From: Ascidia mentula
Taxonomy: Eukaryota; Chordata; Ascidiacea; Phlebobranchia; Ascidiidae
Direction: 5' to 3'
NCBI GenBank assembly: GCA_947561715.1
Contig: OX387197.1
Span: 8,057,001 to 8,121,000 of the forward strand
DNA length: 64,000 bases
Shown here: positions 41,823 through 54,500 of the stretch, one piece after another
Layout: each line of letters starts with the position of its first letter
Position numbering within the stretch: position 1 is the stretch's first letter
The notes under the pieces: generated by a model
What the model was told of the DNA's origin: nothing
What the model saw: the letters and a program-made list of their open reading frames with translations, nothing else
Database searches by the model: none
Made by a program: the position numbers and the translations under genes

Positions 41823-44800
41823 TCATGTGTACAGGTGCAAACCTATAGTGACCTTGCTATCAACTTTAGGAGGAATAAAAACTTCCAAGTCTGAGAGTTT
41901 AAAGGATTCCTGACACCCGTCCACCATTTGTTCCAGAAAGTTTGTAACGGAGGATTCTGAATTGCTTTCACCGAACTGTTTAGCAGGGAAAGTCCATATT
42001 TTTGGCATGAACGTGTTAAATAGTTCAATAGTTGTAGAATAGAGTTTTTGCAATGCTGTTGCTTCGTCATTGAAATGAAACAGGGCTAAATGGGCAACCA
42101 CACTGTGTAGGTCCTCTTTCATTAAAAAGCATTGTTTAATGAGGGACTGTAAAGCTTGGAGGAGACCTTCTTCTTCATAGCGTGAACCCTCTCGGAGTGA
42201 AAACTTATTGCGCTGATGTTTGCGACGAGTTTTGGCACTTCGTCCGGACATGCGACTACTTCTGCTTCCTTGACTTGAAGTGGTTATTGTGCTTCCAAAA
42301 TCTGATGCGATGTCCGATTCAACATATTCATCTGCCCCAGTCATCAGCATCTGAACAAGAAAAGTTTAAAAATTTGCCACTGCAACATGAAAAGGTTTTT
42401 AAAAATGCCATGTGATAACATACAGTGTACCACAGGTGAAAATTCACACTACAAATTGACACAATTTCTTCAAACCGAAAGGCGAATATTTTTTTGTCTT
42501 ATGCCATTCATTACATGTCTGTTTTGCAGGACAAAGTTTAGCTTAGATTATGTCAAGAGATAAGAACTTCCTTACAAAACAATAGAAGGAATAAAATCAC
42601 CATCTACCTTTAAATGTTTTTCCTTCTTTAACTCCCTAACTTTTATCAAGCGATTAAAATATCTGTCGAAGTTTTCTCTGTGTGAATGAAGGCTGGTTGT
42701 CATTGCATTAGCTGTAGTTTCAAGGGCAGGCACAACCAGGGAGTCAACAGCATCATTCAATTTGTTTTTGTAAAGAAGTTGCAAGGCATTAGCCCACTTC
42801 TGTGCCTTTATCAGAGCAGACAAACCGGAATGTACATTTTTTGCCTCTGTCACATATACATTGGCAGCTTCAATATGCCTATTTTGTTCTGAAAGTCTGT
42901 CAGCTAAAGTACATGCAAGTCCAATGTAATCCTGTTCAGAATACTTTAAAAATACAGCACAACTGAGGGCGTGCTCCCAGTAACATCCTTCCACAAAACA
43001 TTTCAGGGCCCTTTTGTGCAGGTTGCAGCGAAACAAAATCAATCCTGCCTCTTCATATCTATGTTTTTCTGCCAGGAACTCAGCATAAAGCTTGCAAATT
43101 TCTCTGTGTTGTTCAGTGTATTTACCAAATACCTTTATTGCCTCCCTATACAGCTCGTGAGTTGTGACAAGCTCAATGCATTCCTGGAAATGTTCCGCAC
43201 ATTTGGCAATGTTATGCAGGGCACAGGGAAACTTTTTCAAAAACATGTCAATTTTGTATTTCATGTAGTTTTCTTCCAGCCCTTTTAATTCATTGAGGAA
43301 CGGAATGTATTCCTTGGGGTCTTCGTTTGATGCCTGGGCTACCATCAGAGCAAGCTCCAGGTCATAAGTTGCAAGTGCTTCTCGATACAAAACTCTAGCA
43401 TCCACCATAACATGCAAATGTTTCAAGGCACCGGCTGCAAGTGGGTTGTTGTCATCTTTCAATTGTTTTACTTTAATCAGTGCACAGTCAATTTCCGGCT
43501 TTGACTTGCGCACATGAGCAGTAAGTCCAGAGGTCAGATATTTTTCTGAGCAGGCTATTTTTCCCATGACCAAATCACATATTTTGTCCACTTTGCTTGA
43601 CTTCTTGACAAGCAAAGATGTGGAGGTATTTTCTGGTGTTGTGTTGTAATACTGTTTATAAAGAGTTGAAGTTACGTCTTCTTCCAAAAGGTCACTGAGG
43701 AAAATGTTAAGATAATCACTTGACCCCAACTGCTCAATGAACTGACTTATGTCTTTGTAAAATTGGTCAGGATTGTGATCGTGAAACAGATTCATGTTGA
43801 TTCTATGCTTCCTCATGATCATAAATGCCTGTCGATACTCACCTGAGCTTAAATGTACTTTCAAAACAGTCAACACAAGAGGTCTGGGATGAATCACTTC
43901 CAAGTTGCCGCGTGGCATTTGAAGTACAACCTTTGTATCACTGGAAGTTAGAGTAACTATCGTGGATCCACGTTCAACAGAGCGGGACAACTCTGAGACT
44001 GATGTAGAGTTTGGAAGAGCCAGATTGGTTGTTAATGGAGCATTTAACAATTGGCTCAAGGAAGTTTCTCGAGGAATTGAAATAAGTTTATGAGATGAGG
44101 TCGTGATTAAAATAAACTTATCATGAACTGCAAAAGATGTACATTCACTGTTTATTAAAACACCATTGAGAAAAAGCTGTTTTTCCAGGGACAAGCAAAG
44201 AAGTCCAAGAGAAACTTCTCCACTGTTGGTTCCAAATGTGGAAACGGCTTGTTTTGAACAAATAGAGGGCAACTGAATGTTCCCAAACTGTTTTGAATGT
44301 TGTGTTGGACTACCATCATCCGCAGAACAGTGAAATATTGTTCCTCGATTGTTTTGAATGACAATTTGCAAGCACTGGTTTTCATCCAAATATGGGGTTA
44401 TGGCTACAACAAAACCATCTACCTTAACTTCATGTTGGATTTTAATGGTGTCTTCCTGTAGTTTCAGAAATAAAATGTAATCACAACCATCGTCATACTT
44501 TGTGGCAGAAGTGATAAACATATCATCTTTTGTCCAAACCATGTGTCTCATGGTTTGCAAGTCAAATAGATTAGTTTCAAGGTTAAAATTATGCATGGAA
44601 CTGAATTGCAGTGGAGTGGTTGTATTTGAGAAACCATTTCCTCCAGCACACACAAGTTCAACTGAGCCATGTTGGGAAACGTCATTTTTGGTGTCTTGAC
44701 GAAATGTTAAAAGCTGTCCCTTGTTGTCCAATACCCCGATTTGTTGTTCACCTGACTGGCAAAAGAAAACTGCATGGACAAAGTTTTTGATTTTAAGTTG

Positions 44801-46048
44801 GTATGCACACATCGGGGGTGGCACAGACATGGTCTTAAAAGGGGTTAACTTTATTAAATTTCTATCCACCACAGCAACATAGGACAATGCAGAACTGCTG
44901 CCACAAGTGTCACTTGAACGTGATAGATCAATTATTTCTGTATCACGATCAATTTCCCAAGCCCAGTTATAATAGCAATACCAACCACTGTCCAACAATA
45001 CATGGAGAGAGTGAGGTTGCTCACTATCCCAACTAGCACAGTTTAATTTTTCAGCGTACTCCAAATGCTTTTTCAGTGACCAATGATAATTTGTGGAATA
45101 CCACAGCTGCACACACGTTTTATTTAAGCCAGGAGTGGTTTCTTCAGCTACTACCATTAGTAATGTTGAGTCAGAGTTCCAGGCAAGGCTTTTCACGTTC
45201 ATCTGCTTTGTTTCAAATGGCAGTGTGAATTCTCCATGTTGCAGACCGTTTAGTTCGAAAAAGACAATATCATGTCTTTGTACTTTGCGCTGTGTTGAGG
45301 CAATTAAGGAGCCAGATGGTTTCCATGCCAAGGAACTTTCTAAGCCAGATAATTTTTCTCCAGTGTATTGCAATTCTCCATCTCTGTTCCAAATCCTAAC
45401 TGAGCGATGATTTTCCACATAATGGCTGATAGCAAAGTACTGACCATCACCTCTCCAAACAGCTTTTGTTTGCTGGTCATCGATTGTAAATGCACATTTT
45501 TCGGTCTGATCTGTTTTGCCAGCTACAAACTTTCCAGCTGAACCTTGAAACTGTGTTTCTTTGCTTCCCCATCCAACATTAACGAAATCTCCATCACCAA
45601 AATGTTCCGCTTCTATTTCAATTTCTTGCAGTGGATCAAAATCATGACTCAGCATAACCACACTACCACGGTTGGTCACCAAAAGAACTATTTCCTGATC
45701 AGGACTCCATACCATAGACTGAATTTCACAATCAAACATCCCAGTACTTTCAACAGACAAATCAAAAACACTGAGCAGTGCTATCTCCCCATGTCTCATT
45801 GCGATGCACACTTGTTCCTCACCGTACATGTATTGCAATCCAACAATACTTAGGTTCGTAGCATCAATGCAGAATTTAGAGTCTGTTAGGTCAACACTAA
45901 ACAGTTTGCACATATTTTCTCCATCATAACCATCAACCGTTGTTTCATTAGCAATAAAAAATTTTGATGCTTCAGGATTGTTTGTGAAGAATTTTGCGTG
46001 TGATTCGACTCGCAGTTTCTTTCTAAACAGCAGTTTTAAGTTCTTCAT
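41823..46048 (-). CDS. ELP1: Elongator complex protein 1
   Basis: Exon 1 (42608-46048, 1,147 codons) joins in phase 0 to exon 2 (41823-42350, 175 codons plus stop), giving 1,322 aa, close to the 1,332 aa of human ELP1/IKBKAP. The N-terminus holds two WD40-like propellers (residues about 1-730) with motifs such as GWGSKE, VWRGDGQYFAIS and SLAWKPSGSLIAS. The C-terminal half is a TPR-like solenoid, and the last exon has the basic Arg/Lys-rich segment (SAKTRRKHQRNKFSLREGS) and the FIPPK ending of the family. ELP1 scaffolds the Elongator complex that modifies wobble uridines of tRNAs in the cytoplasm. Having only one intron is unusual for so large a gene. It lies 320 bp downstream of TBCA on the same strand. 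Confidence 0.97.
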
Positions 46049-46070
46049 GGTGAGTTTTTTACAAATCTCT
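46049..46070 (-). promoter_or_regulatory. 3' splice site 20 nt upstream of the ELP1 start codon
   Basis: On the minus strand TTCTTTTTGTAG ends at 46069, 20 nt before the ATG at 46048. It has a good pyrimidine tract and no visible partner donor in the TBCA-ELP1 spacer, so it could be a trans-splice acceptor for a spliced leader or the end of a 5'UTR intron. Confidence 0.45.
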
Positions 46071-46368
46071 ACAAAAAGAATTCCTGATATCTACAAATCA
46101 TGAAGACATTAGGCCTTTATGGATCAATAAGATCTGCATCACTAATTATATAAGTATTATGTGATACCATGTTTGTTTGACACTCCTATAAATCAGAATA
46201 CAAGCATTGGTTCAATGTAATTAACACCATTGTTGTTGCCCACAGTGCACTCACATTTTAGACGTCATAAAATGAATTGTTGTTTCATGCTACAAAAATA
46301 TATATAATGGTACAACACAAACAACAATTTAGTAAATTACATAACAACAGTATCTGCAATGTTAGATA
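46071..46368. other. TBCA-ELP1 spacer
   Basis: This AT-rich spacer of about 300 bp lies between the TBCA stop and the ELP1 acceptor. I see no coding sequence and no AATAAA on the minus strand, which fits a single precursor RNA for both genes but does not prove it. Confidence 0.5.
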
Positions 46369-46686
46369 TTAATTCTTCACTTCAAGCAGTAGAGTCTTGG
46401 CGTTCTGATAGACTTCTTCATCTTTCAATTCAGAATTGTCGTCAACCAAGGAAGTCAGTTTTTCTATTGCAATCTTCAGGCGTTGCTCACAGTCCGGGGC
46501 CATCATCTCTGATTCTTGCAACACTTCTCGTCGTTTTTTAATGTCATATTCATCTTTTCCGCTTGCCTCCATATCCTCTAATTGCTTCCGTATAGTCACC
46601 GCCTCTTCTTCGTACATGGTCTTCTCTTTTGCAATTCTCTTCACCACCCCTGTTTGAATTTTAATTTTTTTCATGACACCCTCCAT
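46369..46686 (-). CDS. TBCA: Tubulin-binding cofactor A
   Basis: An intronless frame of 105 aa matches the 108-aa TBCA family end to end: KIKIQTGVVKRIAKEK at the N-terminus, YDIKKRREVLQESEMM in the middle and DCEQRL after it. The whole protein is predicted as a three-helix coiled coil. TBCA captures beta-tubulin released from the CCT chaperonin and hands it to the cofactor pathway that builds tubulin dimers in the cytosol. The start at 46686 gives MEGVMKKIKI, aligning with family starts; a possible acceptor (AGTTTCAG) lies about 34 nt upstream. The gene is directly upstream of ELP1 on the same strand. Confidence 0.96.
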   Translation of the reverse strand: MEGVMKKIKIQTGVVKRIAKEKTMYEEEAVTIRKQLEDMEASGKDEYDIKKRREVLQESEMMAPDCEQRLKIAIEKLTSLVDDNSELKDEEVYQNAKTLLLEVKN

Positions 46687-47706
46687 TTTTTATAAATGAT
46701 ATGTTAGACCTTTGAATAACCTGAAACTTCAAAACGTTAAATGTGATAAACCAAAAAAGCTTGGCATAAATCCTGCACCAGACTTTATAGACTAATGTTC
46801 TCACATGTTTCCATTACTCCACTTTTTTACCCATTTTGTTCCTAAATTGTAAAAATACGAACACTTTTCGTTTCGTAAATACTGGATCGGCATGTGGTTT
46901 CAGAGCACCAAGACGATAAAGCTATTTACCCGACAACCCAAAATAAAAATTAAATGAAGAAAGAATTGGGACATTTTACTTAACTTTAGTTAAAAGTAAA
47001 AGTAATTATTTGTGAAACTTTATTTGGAACAAATATTGTTCATAGCTTGTTCATTTTCCTATTTCGTAGAAATTAGTTGCAAAAATTTAACAATGCATTT
47101 TTACTGTTATAGGGATTTCCCTTTTTGTCCACTTCAATCATAGGTTTATAATTTCGGTAATTACAAAAGCTCGTACGAATAAAGTTTTCAAAAAGTCAAG
47201 TCTGTCGAAAACTGCAATTGTTAAAATTTGCTCCTCTAAACTCTAAAGCAACTGTTGCCGACCTTTTTTAAGGCGACCCTAATTACAAAAATCTATTTTG
47301 CAAAATACTCGCCATCCAAACATAAATGTCATGCAGTGACTTTAACCGATAATTAAAAAACTACTAACCGATATTTCAAAATCTTAAAAAAACATAATTG
47401 TTGCATAAAGGTTACATTGTTATGTCACGCGCCGACCGCTGTGTTGTGTGTAATTTCCGCAAGCTTGTTTTGCCTTCAATGTATGTTTTTAAACTCTGTT
47501 TCACACGTCCGACTGGCGCCGTCATTACCTCTCTGACCATCGTCCGATTCTCAGTTACTTAAAAAAGTGCGAAGCACTGATCAGTAAACTAGACACAAAA
47601 CAAGTAAACAAAACTACCTCAAAACAAGTCGGAATTACACAGTTACAAAGTTTATTTTAAACCTACCACAAACTTACAAAGACAAATTTACAACCGTGGT
47701 CGGAAA
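46687..47706. other. Intergenic region between the MUC4-like gene and TBCA
   Basis: About 1 kb is AT-rich with no supportable gene. It should contain the 3'UTR of the MUC4-like gene and the TBCA promoter. One AATAAA on the minus strand near its right end is described separately. Confidence 0.6.
47651..47656 (-). terminator. Poly(A) signal AATAAA of the MUC4-like gene
   Basis: AATAAA on the minus strand lies 51 nt past the TGA at 47707-47709. It supports the last coding exon as the true end of the gene. Confidence 0.6.
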
Positions 47707-48529
47707 TCATTTGAATGGTTTTCTTCCCTGCAGCACCCGACAAGTTACGAATATAAAGTAAAGCAGCGTAACACGGGAAAATATTTTAAAGGCGACCAAT
47801 GACGCAATCGTGGGCGTTGTAAAAAATGGCGGAGGCTTTCGGACTCGGCCCGGTTTAATAAACAACACAGGTCTTCCCAGCGGTTGTTCACGTAATGAGT
47901 CGTTGGAGGCCTGCAAGGCAGATTGGAGAGTTTCAGGTGCGAGGTAATTCCACCTCCTTTGGGTGTTCTTGGGAATCGTAAATTCAACTTCTGAATTGGA
48001 AAGGCAAAAGTCGACCAGAGTTGCGTATTTGCTGGTCGCTTTTATTCTGAAAACAATATGGGAATACAAAACGTGGTATAGTATAACTGTGGGTATGTTT
48101 TTAACCCCAAAAGGGTGAAACCGTGTGAATATAACATCGACAACCACAAAGATTAGAAGAAAATCGCCTAAATAAAAAAATTTAAAACATACCGCAACCA
48201 CCGCCCTTGTGTTTTGGGAAAACCAGGCACAACCGAATAGTCCAATAACGCAAAGTTTCCTCTGGTCACTTGTTGGTCTGGAATGGGGGGCAGGCCACAA
48301 CAATCTTCGAAGTTTTCCTGGATGAAAAAATTAACTGTAGTCGCTTGAATTTTTCGCAGCATATGATGAAAACACAAATGTTTGCTCTTAAGGTCTAGTC
48401 TTACCACACAATAGGCATCGACGGCATCAGCAACCCACAAAGAAAACACGGGTTTAACTTGTTTTAGCCACTCCATTTCACTTGCTTCAACAACAACTTC
48501 CACAGAAAAATCCTCGGCATCCACATCAA
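47707..48529 (-). other. Exons 44-46: C-terminal region
   Basis: Exons 48405-48529 ([13 protein letters not shown]), 48193-48317 ([13 protein letters not shown]) and 47707-48046. The last 36 residues are hydrophobic in part ([11 protein letters not shown]) and end GRKPFK before TGA. A membrane anchor would suit a MUC4 relative, but the stretch is interrupted by Lys and Arg, so anchoring is uncertain. Alternative splicing into another 3' exon cannot be excluded; the AATAAA 51 nt downstream favours this end. Confidence 0.6.
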
Positions 48530-51500
48530 CTACAAATTTTATTTTAAAATCATGGATCGTTCAGAACTAAGGTTAAATAATTCGTAACAACAAAACGAGT
48601 TTAATAATTTTTAATTTTTGGTCCAAATTATACGTTTGATTTTCGCAAATCCTTCTACCTGCGCAGTTTTCGACTGCACACATGAGATAGTCATCAGATG
48701 ATCCGTTGCAGTGAAGACCGTTTCTGCTCGGAGGTGGGTTGTCGCAAACCCGACTTCTGTGCCTCAGCCCATAATCACATTTGGACGGACAAGGTGTAAA
48801 GTCACTCCACAAACCCCACATACCGTTGTTTTCGGTACAGGCCCAGTCATCGTCGTCCAAAACGAACTTATCTACACGCCGATAGGGGGACGGTAAAAAT
48901 CGAGCTGCAGAGGTGTTTAGTGAGGTTTTGAGTAGTTATGAGCTGCATACAGGACCACTATTTCGACCCATTAGGTCTCATCAGCGCCGCTTTGGTGACA
49001 ATGCAAGGATCTTGCCCGCGAAACGTCCAGGCGAAGACCACTTTGTGGTGACACACGATTGGTACCAGACTATTGGTGTAACCTATACTGCACAAACCAA
49101 GGTAAAACAATATGGCCAAGCAATGATAAAGCTAATAATGTCGTCAGGCTCCGCGTCGAAATGTGTCTAATATGTCGAAACAGTGGCCCTGAATGCATCT
49201 CATTTTTTGAAATGCAGCCTCCATTACAGAACCATGGATTGGTCGCAAAATTTTAAACATCGCACGTGCATTAATCGTAATTCCATACATTTCACTGCGG
49301 ACGAGATGAAAATCATCCCTTGCACTCACTTGATGCGCACGAGCAATTATAAGATCCCGGTGTATTTGTACAAACTGTGTTCGGACCACAGCTCAACAGT
49401 TTATCACACTCATCCTCGTCATAACAGCTGGTGGGAAGTTCATTTCTTTCTTCAGAGCCTACACGATATCCTTGGGGGCAAAGACATATCGCCTCAGAAG
49501 CTCCAACAATTTTGCAGCTGAATGCGATGACTTATTAGAAAATAGTTCGAAAAGAAGGCAAAATCTACTTACCTGAATTGACATCTCCTACATTGATCGC
49601 TCAAGGAAAAATCATTTTCAATCAAAATCCGCACGTCTGTCGAGAGCTCGCAGGTGCTGCTGTTTCGTCCGTGAATTATTTCATGTCCTTTCGGACAATA
49701 GCAGGAAAAGCCGGGAACGTAATTCGAACACAAAGCGACACCTAAACGAAAAGCATAAATAAAAAAAAAATACCGGTTGCACCAAACGACAAAACCTTGG
49801 CAAGTATTAATTTCAGGACGGAGACACTCGTTCACATCCCGACAACTCCGACCATCCGAGTTAAGAACGTAACCCAATGGGCAAAGGCAGGTGTGACTTC
49901 CTACACCATTCTCGCATTCGAACTGGCAATCCCCGTTGTTGAATAAACATTCGTCCACATCCAGGCAAAGGTTGTTTGCTTCCGCAAACCCTACGATGCG
50001 TTTTAAAAGAAAATTTATTGTGAAAAGCAGTAAACAATAAAACTTTATCGCAGCTCTAATAAATGTATATTAAATAAAAGTAATAAAATGTTTTAAATTG
50101 GAACTGCTGTGTAACGGTACAACTGGAATCAGGCGAGGGTTATAACAGAGTTAAACGATATTCAAAAGTTGCCAGGTACGAAACTCAATACACAAAGAAC
50201 CTTTGCTGCAGTGACAAGCATAGGATCCTTGCAAATTTTCACAAACAGCATTTTCATCGCAACCGGATAAATACGGGGAAGCGCATTCGTCCACGTCTGC
50301 AAAAACAGATTTGTATCATTAACAAACACAGGAGCAATCACAGCTAAGCTAAAATAGTTAGAAAGTAAATCCACCTTCACACTTTCTGCCATCATCAGTG
50401 AGTTTGTAACCTTCCGAACACCGACATAAGTAGGAACCAACAACGTCAACACAAAGCTGATCACATCCACCGTTGCGAAACTCACATTCATTTACATCTG
50501 CGAGAATGTTTGAGGTTTAGCAAACTAAGTTAGAGTAATTCTAATGCAATATGGAATGAATTATACTTAAAATAGTTTATTTATACTTATCACAAAACAA
50601 AATATATATATTCCTGATCAAATGTCAGGCTGATCCTGTAGTAAAAAGCTACTGCTTTTTTTTAGTGTTTCTTTTCCACAAAATTGCTTAAAAATATCAC
50701 CATTTAAAACTTTTACCTATTTCATAAACTGTTTCATAAATAAACTAATTGGGCAACTTAAATAACAAAAGTTTTGGCGCTTACTTTGACACCCGACTGT
50801 CTCGGGAATGTTTTCATACCCAGAGTCACATCGACAGTAAAAATCACCTTCAGTATCAATACATGTGGATTGGGAAGAACACAAACCCGGTGATGCGACG
50901 CACTCGTTTATATTTTTACACCTGCACAAAAAATATAAACAAGCATACGATTGTATTCCCTGGAGTTTGACAAACATATTTAATCGCGTCGTGTACATAC
51001 GTCACAGATTGGCCGTCAAATCTGTACCCGGCAACGCATCCACATCTCGGGGTGTTCGAATAATCCAACGAGCAAACCGCGTTCGGAAAGCTGCAATGCC
51101 TCAAGAGAGTCTCCTCATCGCATTCATTTTGCGCTGAAAGGAATATTTTTAAGCCGAAGTCCCAAATGTCAAAAAATCCAGCTACTTACGTATGCAGGTG
51201 GTTAGGTCGTGGTCGAGCTTGTATCCAATGTCACAGAAACACTTGTACTGACCGACCTGATTCACGCAGCCGTGTGTGCATCTGTTTGCGAGAGAACACT
51301 CGTCAACATCGACGCACGTTCGACCGTCCTTTATATATAAAATAAAAACAGTTTCAACAGTTGCTCCAAGACACTGGGGGTGTAAGACACCTCGTGAGGT
51401 TCATCTGGATTTGGATTACCTGGAGGAAATTTAGAAATCAACAAAACCTTTGTATGTTGTATATTTACCTCGTCCAATACAAAACCAGCCATGCAGAAAC

Positions 51501-54500
51501 AAGCGTAACTCCCAATGTTATTTTCGCATCTGATTTCACAGCCTCCGTTGTCTTCCAGACACTCGTCAAAATCAACACAAAAGTCGTCTGTGCACAAAAA
51601 ATACATTTAAAGTTACGAAAGCTTTCTGCGTTAATTTATTTTTGAAAGATATTGTGGTTTAGTTAAAGACAGAAGTGATTCGCGAAAGAATTGCAAAAGT
51701 CAAAGAAACGAACCTTGAAGCGTAAAACCTTCCTCACAAGAACACTTGTAACTTCCATGAGTGTTGACGCAAGTCGAGTATGGCTTTTTACACAAATCTC
51801 TTCCAATGCTGCACTCATCCACGTCTGCAACACAGTTGGTGTAATGTCATACAACGGGTCCCGAAAGTACCTTGACGGTACAGTAAATGGATTTTAACAT
51901 TTGTGTTTATTTCACCTTGTTCGCAGCAAATCCAACAAAAACAAGAACAGTTAAGTATCTTATATCAACCTGAGCAAGTTCTGTTATCTGAGTTCAAAAT
52001 CGTTCCTATTTCACACAGACAGGCCGACGTTTCGTCCTTCATCACGCAGATTTGTTCGCAAACTTGAACGTCCTCAAACGAGCAGGATAAATGAACACAA
52101 TCGACACCATCACCCGTCATATCCGCTGGACAACTTCCACATGTGAAGTTGCCGGAACCGCCGTGAATACATGGAACGTCTAAGAATAGTTAAATTGCTT
52201 ATCCCAAGTTACATCCGACATGATAAATAGTGGCACACAGGTTGTACAACAAGCATACTGTTTCATGCGAAATACCTGCGAAGCATTGGTGTAGCAAGCA
52301 AGGATTAATTGTGTACTGACAGAGTTGACCGTATTTCCATGGCGAACATCTGCATGAAGCGACAGTAATCCAATCACCGGTCGACAGGGGAACGTAGGTG
52401 GAAGCTTCTCGAACAGGTTGACCCTAAGAAAGTGGGGTTAACCTCATGTAATATGAGCACTGCGGCTTACATCTTTAAACACGCATTCCGAAGAGTTATT
52501 GCAAGGACAAAACACGGTTGGGAGAACGAAAGTTGTAAGAAGAGTTCCGTGTGATGCTTCGTCAGTCATGTTTGTTGTGCCACTTCCCTCTGTATCAACA
52601 GCAGCATCAGCGTTTCCTGATATAAACGAAAGCAAACTTTTAGTTTGGATTTACCATGAAACTGTTACATATTTAATTTTTCGATATTGAGTTTTATATC
52701 ACAAAAAAATTTACTTCTTATATGACAACAAAAAACTCATTAAAAATGTTTGACAAATCACCTTGCTGGTTTGTGGCTGCAGAATACATTTCAATAATTA
52801 TCGGATTCCGAAGAAACTCGGGAAGTTTGGTCAAATCGAACTGAGGTTCGTTTCCGTACATTGCTTCGGTAAAATCTCGAGTCTCAAACTCATCGTATTT
52901 CACGAGGATAGAGTAAGTGTAAGTTGCAAGACCGACCCGAAAGCTTTTCAGTGTTAGGTTTCCCGAAGATTTAGGTCCAAGGCGGAGAAAGTACTGCTCC
53001 AACGTTTTAGTCTGCCACAACATATTTGATCAAGCATGATTACGCTGAGAAAATACTCAGTTTAGCAATCAGTTGCCACAGCTGATGTGCGACATATGAT
53101 ATCTGGTTGAATTGAAGTTGTATTTTACGTTTTGAGAGTAAATGAAATTTCAAAAAACTGCTGTATTTGCAACAGCCTCGTCAATCACATTTCGTTTACA
53201 AAAGCGCAAACTTAACATGTCATGTTTTTTTGCGATTGACGAGGTGTTTCCAAGTAAACAAACTCTTCGGGGGGGGATAAGGGAAAAAGTTTGAGAGACA
53301 CTGCATTAGAGTGTTGTTTTTATTATCATATACCTGTATACTGCAATCGACTTGGCTCCAGGTTTCCAAACTGATATGCAGACGAGAAGCGCAATTAACA
53401 ACGGGAAGTGATCCTCCTGTGGGTTCTGTAATTAAACGTTCCTCAAAGGTTGCGATTGACGACGCGGAAGAGGTGGCAAAATTGACGCTGGACGAAGTTG
53501 ATAAAGTACTGAGACAAACTTCCTTTGCGAATTGGGAAAAATTTGCGCAAGCGCCCAATTCCAGTTCAGGAATAGCTTCGATGTCGTATGTTCCCTGAAT
53601 AAATTGCACATGCATTTACAATGAATGCGCATAAATGCATAACTTATGTAGCCCAACATGTTAACCACATTTCAAAGAAGCACAAAAACGTATACCGATA
53701 TATAGGATAACTTCTGGTCGGGTTCCACGAAGTTTGTTTCCGAGTTGTTTCGAAGCAGCTGCAGAGTTGATACCTTCCACGAGTTCGCAATCTGTTTAAT
53801 TAATTCTTTTGAAGTCAGACGAGGGTTGGGAGATTTTGAGGTTACAACGCTTGGCAACAAAAGTCCACCGGAAGTAACAAAATCATTTCCGGCGTCAAAG
53901 TCAAAATTTCCTGCCAAAAAGCGCAGTGTTGATATGGTGGACTGGTAAAAAAACAAAAGAAATATGTTTTTTTACCGAGCAGACCGCTACATTTCCCTAT
54001 AAAACTGTATGGCAATCGTGTAGAAAACACCAACGACCGTCCTACCGCCCTGAAGCTCAAGATAGCGGTGTTTTTGAAAGCAAAATCCACGTTTTTGTGC
54101 AGATTTCCAATTTCCTCACCTGTAGAAGATAAATGTAGATATCTCTACAAGAAAATGTTAAACTGTAATAATTAATAAAAGGTCCATCATACAATACTGC
54201 GCACCACTTGTACAAGCAAAAAACAATAAACTTTAAACAGAATTAAATAAGCTGTACCTAGATAATGGGTAAAGTCCTGACTTAGGTCACTGCCGGCAAT
54301 AAATTTCAGTTGGAGCGAATCGACATCTGCTGCCAACACTTCAGCCACAACTTTCCCGAACAACCCTCTGTAGTAAAACTGCACTCGGCTGAACACTGCC
54401 ACAAACTGTGGATCTTCCTGTTGCTGTAAGTCGACCGCATTTACACTTGCGTAGATTTCCATTTCTTCGTTCTGAAGGAGAACGTAATGTCCAGGCTCGG

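Noticed and set aside
47707..47830. Certain transmembrane anchor at the end of the MUC4-like protein
   Set aside because: The hydrophobic stretch contains Lys and Arg and its longest clean run is about 11 residues, so I list it only as a possibility.
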